From Bin87 sp965204905 (GTDB lineage Bacteria; Chloroflexota; Dehalococcoidia; Lucifugimonadales; UBA3495), in the NCBI GenBank assembly GCA_965204905.1, contig OZ242042.1, positions 682,001-746,000 on the forward strand: a DNA stretch of 64,000 bases, given 5' to 3'. Shown here piece by piece: positions 41,066-49,741 of this stretch. The notes below the pieces were generated by a model. The model did not search any database. It had not been told where the DNA came from and saw only the letters and a list, made by a program, of their open reading frames with translations. Numbering within the stretch: the first letter of the stretch is position 1; every line of letters starts with the position of its first letter. The translations under genes were made by a program, and so were the position numbers.

Positions 41066-43492
41066 ATGAACCTCTATAAAGCTAAGTTTGTCGCTCCAAT
41101 TCTTTTCGTCTTGACCGCTCTGCTCATTGCTTGCGGCGGTGGCGGCGATACACCACAGACCGGCGCCGCTCCACCGGCGGCCCAACCCCAGGCAACTCAG
41201 GCGCAGGCGTCATCCGCGCCATCCCAGGACTCCACTTCCGGATCCCAGGCGGCTACTGCTCCGTCCGAGTCGGCATCCGACGAGCCTTTCCGCATCGGCG
41301 TCATGGAATCCCTGACCGGACCCGGCGAAACGTACGGCAACGTAGCCCTGCAAGCCAAGCAGTTGGCCGCTGACGAAATCAACGCCGCCGGCGGCATCAA
41401 CGGGCGGATGTTGGAACTCATTGCCGAAGACTCCAAGTGTTCGGCGCAGGATGCCATCACCGCCTATAACAAGCTCACCGACGTGGACGGGGTGAAGATC
41501 ATCCTGGGCACTTCCTGCAGCGGCGCGATGCTGGGCGCGGCTCCCCTGGCGGAGGCCGACGGGGTGATTCTCTTCTCCGGGCTGGCCACCAATCCGGATA
41601 TCGCCGACGCCGGCGACTACATCTTCCGCACCTCGATGAACGACCTCCAGTTGGGCATCGACACCGGCGAAGTAATCTGGGCCGACGGCCACCGAAGCTT
41701 GGCGACCATCACCGAGACCACCGACTACGCCGAAGGCGTGCGCCGCACCACCGCCGAGCACTTCGTCTCCCTGGGCGGAGAGATAGTGGCCGAGGAACGC
41801 TACGCTTCGGACATAACCGACTTCCGCACTCAGATCACCAAGATGATTGGGGCCAATCCCGACGCCATTCACATCGCCGCTCAGGCCGAGTTTTCCGGCG
41901 GCACCATCGTCAAGCAGATTCGGGAATTGGGTTACGCCGGGCCTCTCTACTCTGAAATCGTGCCTGTGGGCGCTACCGCGTTGGAAGTAGCCGGCGACGC
42001 CGCTACCGGCCTGAAAGCCATTACCGCGGAGCTGGACCCGGCTAACCCCACAGCCCAGGAAGTGCTGTCGAACTTCCGGGCCCGCTACGACTACATCACC
42101 TTGCCCTGGTATCTGGGCTCCGCCTACGACGACGTGTACATCGCCGCCGAGTGCCTGAAGCAGACGAACGACGACCAGGATGCCGACGGTTTCCGCGACT
42201 GCATGTACGGCATCACCTGGAGCGGCGCGATTGGAGAAGGCTACAGCTTTGACGACAGGGGCGAGGTTGTGGGCCTGTCCAACGCGGTGGTGGTGGTGTT
42301 GCCCCTGGACGAGCGCACCGACGACAACCAGGGCTACCGCATCCTGGGGCAGGCCGGCAGCGATGCCGCCGTCGGCGCCGCGCCGATGGCCGCCATGCCC
42401 GTGTCCGACGAGCCTTACCGCATCGGCGCGATGGATGCCCTTACCGGCGTGGGCGAGTCCTACGGCAACCCGATCGTGCAGGCCAAGCAGATGGCGGTGG
42501 AGGAAATCAACGCCGCCGGGGGCATCAACGGGCGGATGCTGGAACTCATCGCCGAAGACTCCAAGTGCAACGCCCAGGACGCCATCACTGCCTACAACAA
42601 GCTCACCGACGTTGACGGCGTGAAGATCATCCTCGGAACGACCTGTAGCGGCGCGATGCTGGGCGCGGCTCCCCTGGCCGAAGCCGAGGGCGTCATCTTG
42701 CTCTCCGCCTCTGCTACCAGTCCCGACATCAAGCCGGCCGGCGACTACATCTTCCGCACCGCGATCAACGATGACCAGCTCGGTATCGACACCGGCAACG
42801 CTATCCACGTTGACGGACACCACCACCTGGCGACCATCACCGAGGCCACGGACTACGCCGAAGGCGCGCGCCGCACCACGGTGGCCCGCTTTGAGGAACT
42901 GGGCGGCCACGTGGTGGCGTCCGAGAGCTACGCCAGCGACATCACCGATTTCCGCACCCAGCTCACCAAGCTGATTGGCGCGGAACCGGACGCGGTGTAC
43001 CTGGCTTCACAGGGCGAGTTCTCCGGCGGCACCATCATCAAGCAGTTGCGTGAGCTCGGATTCGAGGGCCCCATCTATACCGAATCGGTGAACACCGGCC
43101 CTGAGGCGCTGAGCATCGCGGGCGAGGCGGCCACCGGGATGAAGGCCATCATTCCCCTGGGTCTGACCGACCGCGGCGAGCAGTTCCTCAAGGACTTCAA
43201 CGCCCACTACGGGCACGTCGCCACGCAGCCCTGGTTCCAGGCTTCCGCATACGACGACGTGTACCTGGCAGCTGCGTGTCTTGCCCAGACCGGCGACGAC
43301 CAGGACACCGACGGTTTCCGGGATTGCATGTACGACATCACCTTCAGCGGAGCCATCGGAGACAACTACACCTTCGACGCGGACGGTGAAGTGGTCGGCC
43401 TGGGCAACGCGGTGGTCCAGATCCTGCCCCTCGCCGAGCGCACCGACGACAACCTCGGTTACGTCTCCCTCGGCAAGGCGCCCACTCCCTGA
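41066..43492 (+). CDS. Branched-chain amino-acid-type ABC transporter substrate-binding lipoprotein with two tandem binding domains
   Basis: 808 residues. A signal peptide ends with lipobox LIAC (mature Cys20), followed by a Gln/Pro/Ala/Ser-rich linker (to about 71) and two full LivJ/LivK-type domains: residues 72-436 and 448-808. Each begins DEPxRIGxMxxLTGxGExYGN and contains EINAAGGINGRMLELIAEDSKC, ASDITDFRTQ, EFSGGTI and DxDGFRDCMY. Normal LIV binding proteins have one domain of about 370 residues. Both halves keep paired cysteines and a DxDxDG loop (DQDADG, DQDTDG) that could bind Ca2+. GGGAGG 6 nt before ATG 41066 is its ribosome binding site. A strong terminator follows. Confidence 0.9.
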   Translation: MNLYKAKFVAPILFVLTALLIACGGGGDTPQTGAAPPAAQPQATQAQASSAPSQDSTSGSQAATAPSESASDEPFRIGVMESLTGPGETYGNVALQAKQLAADEINAAGGINGRMLELIAEDSKCSAQDAITAYNKLTDVDGVKIILGTSCSGAMLGAAPLAEADGVILFSGLATNPDIADAGDYIFRTSMNDLQLGIDTGEVIWADGHRSLATITETTDYAEGVRRTTAEHFVSLGGEIVAEERYASDITDFRTQITKMIGANPDAIHIAAQAEFSGGTIVKQIRELGYAGPLYSEIVPVGATALEVAGDAATGLKAITAELDPANPTAQEVLSNFRARYDYITLPWYLGSAYDDVYIAAECLKQTNDDQDADGFRDCMYGITWSGAIGEGYSFDDRGEVVGLSNAVVVVLPLDERTDDNQGYRILGQAGSDAAVGAAPMAAMPVSDEPYRIGAMDALTGVGESYGNPIVQAKQMAVEEINAAGGINGRMLELIAEDSKCNAQDAITAYNKLTDVDGVKIILGTTCSGAMLGAAPLAEAEGVILLSASATSPDIKPAGDYIFRTAINDDQLGIDTGNAIHVDGHHHLATITEATDYAEGARRTTVARFEELGGHVVASESYASDITDFRTQLTKLIGAEPDAVYLASQGEFSGGTIIKQLRELGFEGPIYTESVNTGPEALSIAGEAATGMKAIIPLGLTDRGEQFLKDFNAHYGHVATQPWFQASAYDDVYLAAACLAQTGDDQDTDGFRDCMYDITFSGAIGDNYTFDADGEVVGLGNAVVQILPLAERTDDNLGYVSLGKAPTP

Positions 43493-43515
43493 TCTCGGCG
43501 CTCGTACCAAATAGC

Positions 43516-43549
43516 AGGGGCCGGTCGTTGATGGCGACCGGCCTCTTTA
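43516..43549 (+). terminator. Intrinsic terminator after the binding-protein gene
   Basis: A 12-bp stem AGGGGCCGGTCG / CGACCGGCCTCT (one G-T pair) with a 7-nt loop TTGATGG, then TTTAT. It separates the binding protein from the permease genes, allowing more binding protein than permease to be made. Confidence 0.75.
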
Positions 43550-43602
43550 TGATAATATGCCCGCGTTCATAACTGATTGCCCGCTTTCCCGAGGATATAA
43601 TC

Positions 43603-44984
43603 TTGTCGAGTCAGCGCGAAACCGCACGCGGGTTCCCCGCGCTATTCAACATTCCCAGCACACGGGTGTTGGCCGTTGTCTTGACCGCAGCGGTGGTTGC
43701 CTACCTGGCCTGGAAAATCGGCCAGTCGCCTCCCCAGGCCCTTCAGTTCGCCTTCAACGGCATCGCCGTCGGCGCGGTGTACGCGCTGCTCGCCGTGGGC
43801 TTTACCCTCGTGTACAGCACGGTCTGGTTCTTTGATCTCTACTACGGCGCGGCGGCGGCCCTGGGAGCCTACGGCGTCTTTTATCTCCGAACCTCTACCG
43901 CCCTGGGCAGCCGCGCCGATGTCAACAGCATATACGTCAACGCCGTATTCGCCGCTATCGTCGCCGGAGTCGTAGGCTGGACGCTGCATACGGTGTTGTA
44001 TCCGCGACTTCGCCGGCGCTTTAGCCCGAAGACCGTCGGATTTATGGTTGGCTTGGTGGCCGGAGCAATCGGCGGTTATGCCGGCGTAGTGCTTTCCTAT
44101 CCTGCCATTCTCCATCTCACTCTGAGTCCCGCCATAGGGGTGGCGGTGGCGGTGGCAGCCGTCGCGCTTTCTTACCGTGCTATACAAGCTGTGCTCCCCG
44201 AGGTACGGCTCGGTCTGTTCATCGCCATTGCCGGCCTGCCCGCCATAGCCATCGGCGCATGGTGCGGCTATCTCACCGCCGGCGCGCCCGGCGCGGGTCT
44301 TTACCTCAGCTGGGTCGTGTCCTGCCTGCTGGCCGGATGCGTCGGCCTTGCCCTCTACCGCGGCCTGTACGTGTACATGCGCCAACGCGCCCGCTCCCCG
44401 CTCATCATGCTGGTGGCGTCCCTGGGCATCCTCCTGGCCGTTGCCGCGTTTATCGTGATCGTATTCGAGAGCGCGCCGCGTCCGTTGCCCACTGCATTCG
44501 GCAGCGAGACTGGAAAATCGCTGGCGCTCGCATCAAGAGTTTCAACGTGTTCGGCATTGGGGTTGCCGTGGCCGGCTTCGCCGTCCTGTGGCTTCTCCTC
44601 AAGCAGACGTCGTTCGGTCGCGCCGTCCGCGCCATCGGCGACGACGAGGAAGTCTCCAAGGTGGTGGGGATCAACACCACCGTCATCATCGCCGCCGTCT
44701 TTTTCATTGGCGCGATGTACGCCGCCATGGCCGGAATACTCACCGGGCACGACACCGCGGTGCAGCCGCGCATGGGACTGCTGCTGCTGCTCAAGGGCTG
44801 GATCGCATCAGTGGTCGGCGGAATCGGCAATCTGTATGGCGCAATCGTCGGGGGATTCGTGCTCGGCGTGGTCGAGCAGTTCGGGATCTGGGACATTGCC
44901 GGTGAGTGGAAAGACGCCATCGCATTCATTTTGTTGATCCTCTTCCTGTCATTCTGGCCGCAGGGCCTGCTGCCCCGGAGGTGA
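43603..44984 (+). CDS. livH: LivH-type ABC permease with long insertion, disrupted by a -1 frameshift
   Basis: Inner-membrane permease of the LIV transporter. TTG 43603, with GAGG 8 nt upstream, starts a frame that is good permease sequence to about 44500 (IVFESAPRPLPTAFGS). After that the coding continues in the -1 frame (WKIAGARIKSFNVFG... to QGLLPRR, stop 44984). Restoring one missing base around 44500-44510 would give about 460 residues. That exceeds the usual 290-300 because of about 140 extra residues, with roughly four additional membrane segments, between VLYPRLRRRF and ALYRGLYVYM. No slippery heptamer is evident, so an indel or base-calling error is more likely than programmed frameshifting. 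Confidence 0.8.
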
Positions 44985-44988
44985 TCTC

Positions 44989-46044
44989 GTGCCGATTGAC
45001 ACGCAGCGCATACGAGAACTGGCGGGGTTGGCGCGCAGCCCTGGTGAACTGGCTCGCTACGCCCGTAAAAACATCGAATTTTGGGCCAGCCTGTTCATCA
45101 TCGGTTGGGCCATCGCCTTCATGTTCTGGCAGGGCGCCGGATTCGCCGTCATCATTGGCACCGTCTTTGCGATTTGGGCGATCCTGTCGGTCAGTCTGAA
45201 TCTCGTCGTCGGATACACCGGGCTGCTCTCGGTGGGACACGTCGGGTTCTTCGGCATTGGCGCATACACCATGGCGATTCTTACCTCCGACCCGGCATAC
45301 GAACAACTTCGCACCGAAGCCATCCCCACCTTCGGGTGGCCCTTTTTCGCGGTCCTTCCGATATGCGCCCTGCTGGCCGGTTTGGCGGCCATCCTGGTGG
45401 GCGTGGTGTTCAATCGATTCCGCGACGATATATTTGTCCTGGCATCCTTCGGTTTCGCTATCATCGCCTTCAACGTCTTCCTGAACCTGCGGCCGGTAAC
45501 CCGGGGCGCATTCGGCATCCATGAAATAGCCCGGCCTCAAGTGGCAGGGTGGGTATTTGATGGCGAGTTGGAATTCCTGCTGCTCTGCCTCGTTTTCCTC
45601 GCAGTGGTGATGCTCATTTCATGGTTCATTGTGTCGTCATCCTTCGGGCGCGTGTTGACTGCCATTCGCGAAGATGAGCAGGCCATCGAGGTCTTTGGAT
45701 ACCAGGCCACCCACTACAAACTGGCAGTGTGGGTCATTTCCGCCATGATGGCGGGCATTGCCGGTGGCCTGTTCGCCAGCTGGACAACGTTCATCGACCC
45801 CAACTCGTTCATCCTGCTGGAATCCGTTCTGGTGGTTTCCATAGTGATACTGGGCGGCCTGGCGACCATTTGGGGATCGCTGCTCGGCGCAATGTCATTC
45901 GTCCTGCTGGAGGAGGGTATGCGCTTCATACCGTTCCTGCCCACCGAGTACATCGGCCAGGCCCGCCAGGCAGTGCTGGGAATCCTGCTGGTGCTGCTCA
46001 TGCTGTTCCGGCCCCAGGGACTGGTCGGGAGGTATCGCCTATGA
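44989..46044 (+). CDS. livM: LivM-type ABC transporter permease
   Basis: 351-residue second permease. After a hydrophilic N-terminus of about 30 residues, eight or more membrane segments follow; the signatures LSLNLVVGYTGLLSVGHVGFFGIGAY (here SVSLNLVVGYTGLLSVGHVG), RFRDDIFVLASFGFAIIAFNVF and ESVLVVSIVILGGLATIWGSLLGA are typical LivM. It starts at GTG 44989 with GGAGG 7 nt upstream. Its stop overlaps livG (ATGA). Confidence 0.9.
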   Translation: MPIDTQRIRELAGLARSPGELARYARKNIEFWASLFIIGWAIAFMFWQGAGFAVIIGTVFAIWAILSVSLNLVVGYTGLLSVGHVGFFGIGAYTMAILTSDPAYEQLRTEAIPTFGWPFFAVLPICALLAGLAAILVGVVFNRFRDDIFVLASFGFAIIAFNVFLNLRPVTRGAFGIHEIARPQVAGWVFDGELEFLLLCLVFLAVVMLISWFIVSSSFGRVLTAIREDEQAIEVFGYQATHYKLAVWVISAMMAGIAGGLFASWTTFIDPNSFILLESVLVVSIVILGGLATIWGSLLGAMSFVLLEEGMRFIPFLPTEYIGQARQAVLGILLVLLMLFRPQGLVGRYRL

Positions 46045-46799
46045 CAGCAACGCAATCCGACCGGACCGACTACGCCCTGGAAACCCAGGCTATTTCCAAG
46101 CACTTTGGCGCTGTCCGGGCTGTGGATGAATTGAGCCTGTCCATTCCCCGCCAGGGTACCACCAGCATCGTCGGACCAAACGGCTCCGGCAAATCGACAC
46201 TGGTGAACCTGCTCAGCGGCGTACTGCCCCTGGACGGCGGCATGGTCATTATAGATGGCGCCGGCCTCCGCGTAGTCAAAGCGTATGAGACGCCGGACCA
46301 CGGCCTCACCCGCACCTTCCAGGAGGTGCGCCTGTTCGACCAGATCACCGTTTGGGACAACATCATGGTCGTCCTCACCGAACGCCGCCTGTTCCCGTCC
46401 CTGTTCGAGCGTTCCAGGCCGTCCACCCGCCAGCAAGCCCGGGAAATCCTGGAGCGAGTGGGCATGTGGGACAAGCGGGACGCGCACGCCCAGGAACTCT
46501 CATACGGCCAGCGCAAGCTCATCGAAATCGGCCGCGCCCTGGCCATGAACGTGCAGACCTACCTGCTTGACGAACCTTTCGCCGGTCTGTTCCCGCAAAT
46601 GATCGAGCGCGTCAAGGACATCATGAAACAGATGCGCGCCGACGGACAGACTATCGTATTCGTTTCTCACAACATGGACATCGTCCGAGAACTCTCCGAC
46701 CGTATAATCGTGTTGGATAGCGGGGCACTGCTTGCCGCCGGCGACGTGGAACCCGTCCTCAACAGCGAGGAAGTCATCGAAGCCTACCTGGGGGCGTGA
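46041..46799 (+). CDS. livG: LivG-type ABC transporter ATP-binding protein
   Basis: 252-residue ATPase. Walker A GPNGSGKST near residue 43, signature ELSYGQRKLIEIGRAL near 153, Walker B YLLDEPFAGLFP near 172 and switch VFVSHNMD near 209. TRTFQEVRLFDQITVWDNI is a LivG feature. The C-terminus ends VIEAYLGA, as usual. ATG 46041 overlaps the livM stop and has GGGAGG 8 nt upstream; a longer in-frame stretch to 45729 is inside livM. Confidence 0.92.
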   Translation: MTATQSDRTDYALETQAISKHFGAVRAVDELSLSIPRQGTTSIVGPNGSGKSTLVNLLSGVLPLDGGMVIIDGAGLRVVKAYETPDHGLTRTFQEVRLFDQITVWDNIMVVLTERRLFPSLFERSRPSTRQQAREILERVGMWDKRDAHAQELSYGQRKLIEIGRALAMNVQTYLLDEPFAGLFPQMIERVKDIMKQMRADGQTIVFVSHNMDIVRELSDRIIVLDSGALLAAGDVEPVLNSEEVIEAYLGA

Positions 46800-47530
46800 T
46801 GGAAGCCAACGGCACCCCGCCACTTCTGGAACTCACCGACATCTCGGTGGAGTACGGCGCCGTGCGCGCGCTGGATGACGTCTCGATGGAGGTTCACGCC
46901 GGGGAGGTGGTCGCCGTCATGGGCCCCAATGGCGCGGGCAAATCCACCGTCCTCAAAGCCGTTATGGGCCTTGCCCCGGTCGTTTCCGGAACCGTGTACT
47001 GGCGACAGCAGCGGCTGGCCGCCGAGACCCATGAAATCGTGAAAGAAGGCATCGCCTTCGTGCCCCAGGGTCGCCGCGTCTTCACCCACCTGTCCATCGC
47101 CGAAAATCTGGAGATGGGGTGCCTCTATCTCAACGACCGTTCGGAAAAGGCCCGCCGCCTAGATTCCGTGATGGAGCTGTTTCCCGTCCTGTACGAAAAG
47201 CGCCGCGACGTGGCCAGCCAGATGTCGGGCGGCCAGCAGCAGATGCTCGCGTTGGGACGGGGCCTCATGGCATCTCCCGAGTTGCTGCTGCTGGATGAGC
47301 CGACCCTGGGCCTCGCGCCCATCATCGTCAAAGAGGTCTTCCAGAAGGTTGCCGAAATCAGTGAACGCCTGGGCACCACCATCATGGTGGTCGAGCACAA
47401 CATCAAGGGCGTCCTGGACATTGTTGACCGGGCCTACGTGCTGGACAAGGGGAGCGTCGTCCACAACGGCACGCCGCAGTCCATCCGCGACACCGATATA
47501 CTGACGCAGGTTTTCCTGGGCAGCGCGTAG
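46799..47530 (+). CDS. livF: LivF-type ABC transporter ATP-binding protein
   Basis: 243-residue ATPase, last gene of the transporter operon. Walker A GPNGAGKST near residue 41, VPQGRRVFTHLSIAENLEMG near 84, signature MSGGQQQMLALGRGLM near 141 and Walker B LLLLDEPTLGLAP near 162; VVEHNIKGVLDI follows. These match LivF. The start ATG overlaps the livG stop (TGATG). Confidence 0.92.
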   Translation: MEANGTPPLLELTDISVEYGAVRALDDVSMEVHAGEVVAVMGPNGAGKSTVLKAVMGLAPVVSGTVYWRQQRLAAETHEIVKEGIAFVPQGRRVFTHLSIAENLEMGCLYLNDRSEKARRLDSVMELFPVLYEKRRDVASQMSGGQQQMLALGRGLMASPELLLLDEPTLGLAPIIVKEVFQKVAEISERLGTTIMVVEHNIKGVLDIVDRAYVLDKGSVVHNGTPQSIRDTDILTQVFLGSA

Positions 47531-47548
47531 TCGTCTTCATGTACGGGT

Positions 47549-48493
47549 TCACTGGGGTCGTCGTATCAACAGGTATACCAGGGCCGCCAATACCGCCACC
47601 AACACGACCAGCAGCGCCGCTTCAACCGTTGCCACCGTTCCCTGCGTCCGAAACCAACTGAGTGGGTTGGATTCTGCCGACTCATCGCTCGATTCCACAA
47701 TCGCCACTTCGCCGGTGCTTGCTCCATCGCCCGGCTGCGTACAGTCCATTGCGCCGGTTAGACGGAGGATTCCGGGAGACACTGCCTCCAGTTCCCACTC
47801 AACGTATTCAGAATCGAGTTCACGGGTTCCCACCACCCGTGCGGAACCTTCACCCGACATAGAGAGGTTCCAACTGCGCGGACCGGTTCCCGCGCCCACG
47901 AACCAGGCGTAGAAACCGTCGCCAACCTGCACTTGCTGATCGCTCAGGCTCAAATGGGTCGTGCAAAAGTTGGCGGCGGATTGTGGCGTGGGAGTCCCTT
48001 CCGGCTTCATAGGCAACACGGTCAAAGTCAAAGAATCGGCGCCATTGCCGGACTCCCGGCAAGTCATGCTGGCCGAAATCGTCACATGCCCTTCCGTTGC
48101 ACCGGTGAAGGTCCACTCCACCATTTCGGCCCACGATGCTACATTGCGGGCGCCGCGCAATGCCAATGAACCATCCCCATCCAATTCCAGATCCCAACTC
48201 CCCGGCTCTACGCCGACTCCCCAGACCCAGACGCGCAGCGGTTCTCCAGCCCGCAATGTGGTTGTTTCCGCGCTCAGCGATACCAGGCAGAAATCGACTT
48301 CCGGTTCAGGCTCCGGCGTGCCGTCCTGCGCTTGCACAAGCTCCCATGCACTGAATGCGATACCAAGCGCCACAACGATGACCAACGCCACCGCCGGCCG
48401 CGTCCGCAGTAGCCTGGCTCGCCACCGTTGACAGCCAGCAGCGGGCGGGGCGGTTTGATTGAATGCTTTGCCGCGCACATTGCTCATACGCAA
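47549..48493 (-). CDS. Bitopic membrane protein with two extracellular Ig-like repeats
   Basis: 314 residues. Transmembrane segments at about 34-50 (uncleaved signal anchor) and 288-310 flank an outer region of two repeats of about 110 residues: FCLVSLSAETTTLRAGEPLRVWVWGVG.. and FCTTHLSLSDQQVQVGDGFYAWFVGAG.., each ending in a domain with a Cys (ASMTC, GAMDC). Each repeat thus has two Cys that could form a disulphide. They look like beta-sandwich domains. Acidic Pro-rich linkers occur before each. I recognise no named family. It is convergent with livF, 18 nt away. Confidence 0.65.
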   Translation of the reverse strand: MRMSNVRGKAFNQTAPPAAGCQRWRARLLRTRPAVALVIVVALGIAFSAWELVQAQDGTPEPEPEVDFCLVSLSAETTTLRAGEPLRVWVWGVGVEPGSWDLELDGDGSLALRGARNVASWAEMVEWTFTGATEGHVTISASMTCRESGNGADSLTLTVLPMKPEGTPTPQSAANFCTTHLSLSDQQVQVGDGFYAWFVGAGTGPRSWNLSMSGEGSARVVGTRELDSEYVEWELEAVSPGILRLTGAMDCTQPGDGASTGEVAIVESSDESAESNPLSWFRTQGTVATVEAALLVVLVAVLAALVYLLIRRPQ

Positions 48494-48516
48494 GGGCGGT
48501 CGGATCGGGATTCAAA

Positions 48517-48542
48517 ACGCCACGGTGTTACCCGTGGCGTTG
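48517..48542 (-). terminator. Intrinsic terminator-like hairpin after the NHL gene
   Basis: On the minus strand: AACGCCACGG-GTAACA-CCGTGGCGTT followed by TTG. A 10-bp stem 27 nt after the stop codon of the NHL propeller gene. The T-tract is short. Confidence 0.55.
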
Positions 48543-48568
48543 CAGCGCCGTTTGTCTTGGGCCAGCGA

Positions 48569-49612
48569 TCAGAGTTCGCCGGCGAACATGGCGGTTTGCT
48601 TGGAGAAGACCTGCACGCGGTGGCGGGCGGTTTCCAGCACGAATACGTGGCCGTCGTCGTCCACTTCCACCGCGATGGGGCCCTGGAAGGCTCCTTCCCG
48701 CTCCTGAAGATTCAGGGCGCGGTTGCGGGCCTGCACGATGGTGGGGTCGAGGTACACACGCTCAGCGCCCCACTTGGAGAGGCCGGCCTGCCCGCGCATG
48801 GTGGTGATGTAGCTGCCGTCGGCGCGGAACACCTGGACGCGGTCGTTCTTGTAGTCAGTGACGAAGATGTGACCGTCCTTGTCCACTGCTAGGCCGGTGG
48901 GCCGATTGAACTGACCCTCACCATCGCCCGATTCGCCGAACTTCATCAGGAACGTCCCGTCCGGTGCGAACTTCTGGATGCGGTCGTTGCGCCAGTCAGC
49001 CACGTACACGTCGCCGTTCTGGTCGATCTCGATGCCCCAGGGCAAGTTGAACTGGCCGTCGCCATCGCCGTACCCGCCCCAGCCGAACTGGTACGTGCCG
49101 TCTTTGGTGAACACCGAAACCCGGTGGTTCCGGCTCTCCACCATGTACAGGTTGTCGTTCTTGTCGAACGCCAGACCGGCCGGCCGGTTGATCTCGCCGG
49201 GCGCGTCGCCGGGGATTCCCCACATACCGATCCAGTTGCCATGCTCCTGGTCGTAGATGGAAACGCGGTTCAGCCACTCGTCGGAGACGTAAGCGTAGCC
49301 CTGGCTGTCCAGTGCGACCGAGGTGGGCCACATGAACGACCCGTTGGGGGTGGTGTCGTCGGCGTCTTCCGGGGGAATCTTCTGACCGAATTCCGCCACG
49401 ACTTCTTCTTCGTCCGGATGGAAAACCGTAACCCGCTTGCAAGGGAAGAACGCCGGCGTTTCGGTTCCCCGGCTCAGCACGTAGAGCAGCCCGTTGTCGT
49501 CGCGCGTGATCGCCACCGGGTTGAAGAACCCGTTGCCGCTGCGCACTTCCTGCCGCCCAATGACGTGGCTGTACTGGAACGTTACCGGCGCTAGTTCAGT
49601 AGCAGTAACCAT
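48569..49612 (-). CDS. NHL-repeat beta-propeller protein
   Basis: 347 residues, six NHL-like repeats of the form PxGLAxDxxGxxYVxDxxNxRVxxF: PTSVALDSQGYAYVSDEWLNRVSIY, PAGLAFDKNDNLYMVESRNHRVSVF, PWGIEIDQNGDVYVADWRNDRIQKF, PTGLAVDKDGHIFVTDYKNDRVQVF and others. No signal peptide is present. ATG 49612 is chosen because AAGGTGA lies 6 nt upstream. The propeller may act as a binding or lyase-like protein. It lies downstream of the DUF1501-DUF1800 pair on the same strand. Confidence 0.85.
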   Translation of the reverse strand: MVTATELAPVTFQYSHVIGRQEVRSGNGFFNPVAITRDDNGLLYVLSRGTETPAFFPCKRVTVFHPDEEEVVAEFGQKIPPEDADDTTPNGSFMWPTSVALDSQGYAYVSDEWLNRVSIYDQEHGNWIGMWGIPGDAPGEINRPAGLAFDKNDNLYMVESRNHRVSVFTKDGTYQFGWGGYGDGDGQFNLPWGIEIDQNGDVYVADWRNDRIQKFAPDGTFLMKFGESGDGEGQFNRPTGLAVDKDGHIFVTDYKNDRVQVFRADGSYITTMRGQAGLSKWGAERVYLDPTIVQARNRALNLQEREGAFQGPIAVEVDDDGHVFVLETARHRVQVFSKQTAMFAGEL

Positions 49613-49669
49613 TGTATTCACCTTTATGGGTAGATATTGCCGTGCCGACGTTGATTGCCGCCAGCGATA

Positions 49670-49696
49670 TAGGGGCAGGTCTCAAACCTGCCCCTA
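49670..49696. repeat. TAGGGGCAGGT palindrome
   Basis: TAGGGGCAGGT-CTCAA-ACCTGCCCCTA, 11-bp arms, between the NHL and DUF1501 genes. Related to the palindrome at 18135-18163 (TAGGGGCGGGTTTCAAACCC...). Confidence 0.8.
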
Positions 49697-49741
49697 CCTG
49701 ATGCGTGCCACTGTCAGAGTGGCGGGGCCGGAAACAGCCTG

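Noticed and set aside
44490..44520. Programmed -1 ribosomal frameshift in livH
   Set aside because: No X-XXY-YYZ slippery sequence in the right frame and no obvious downstream stimulatory structure.
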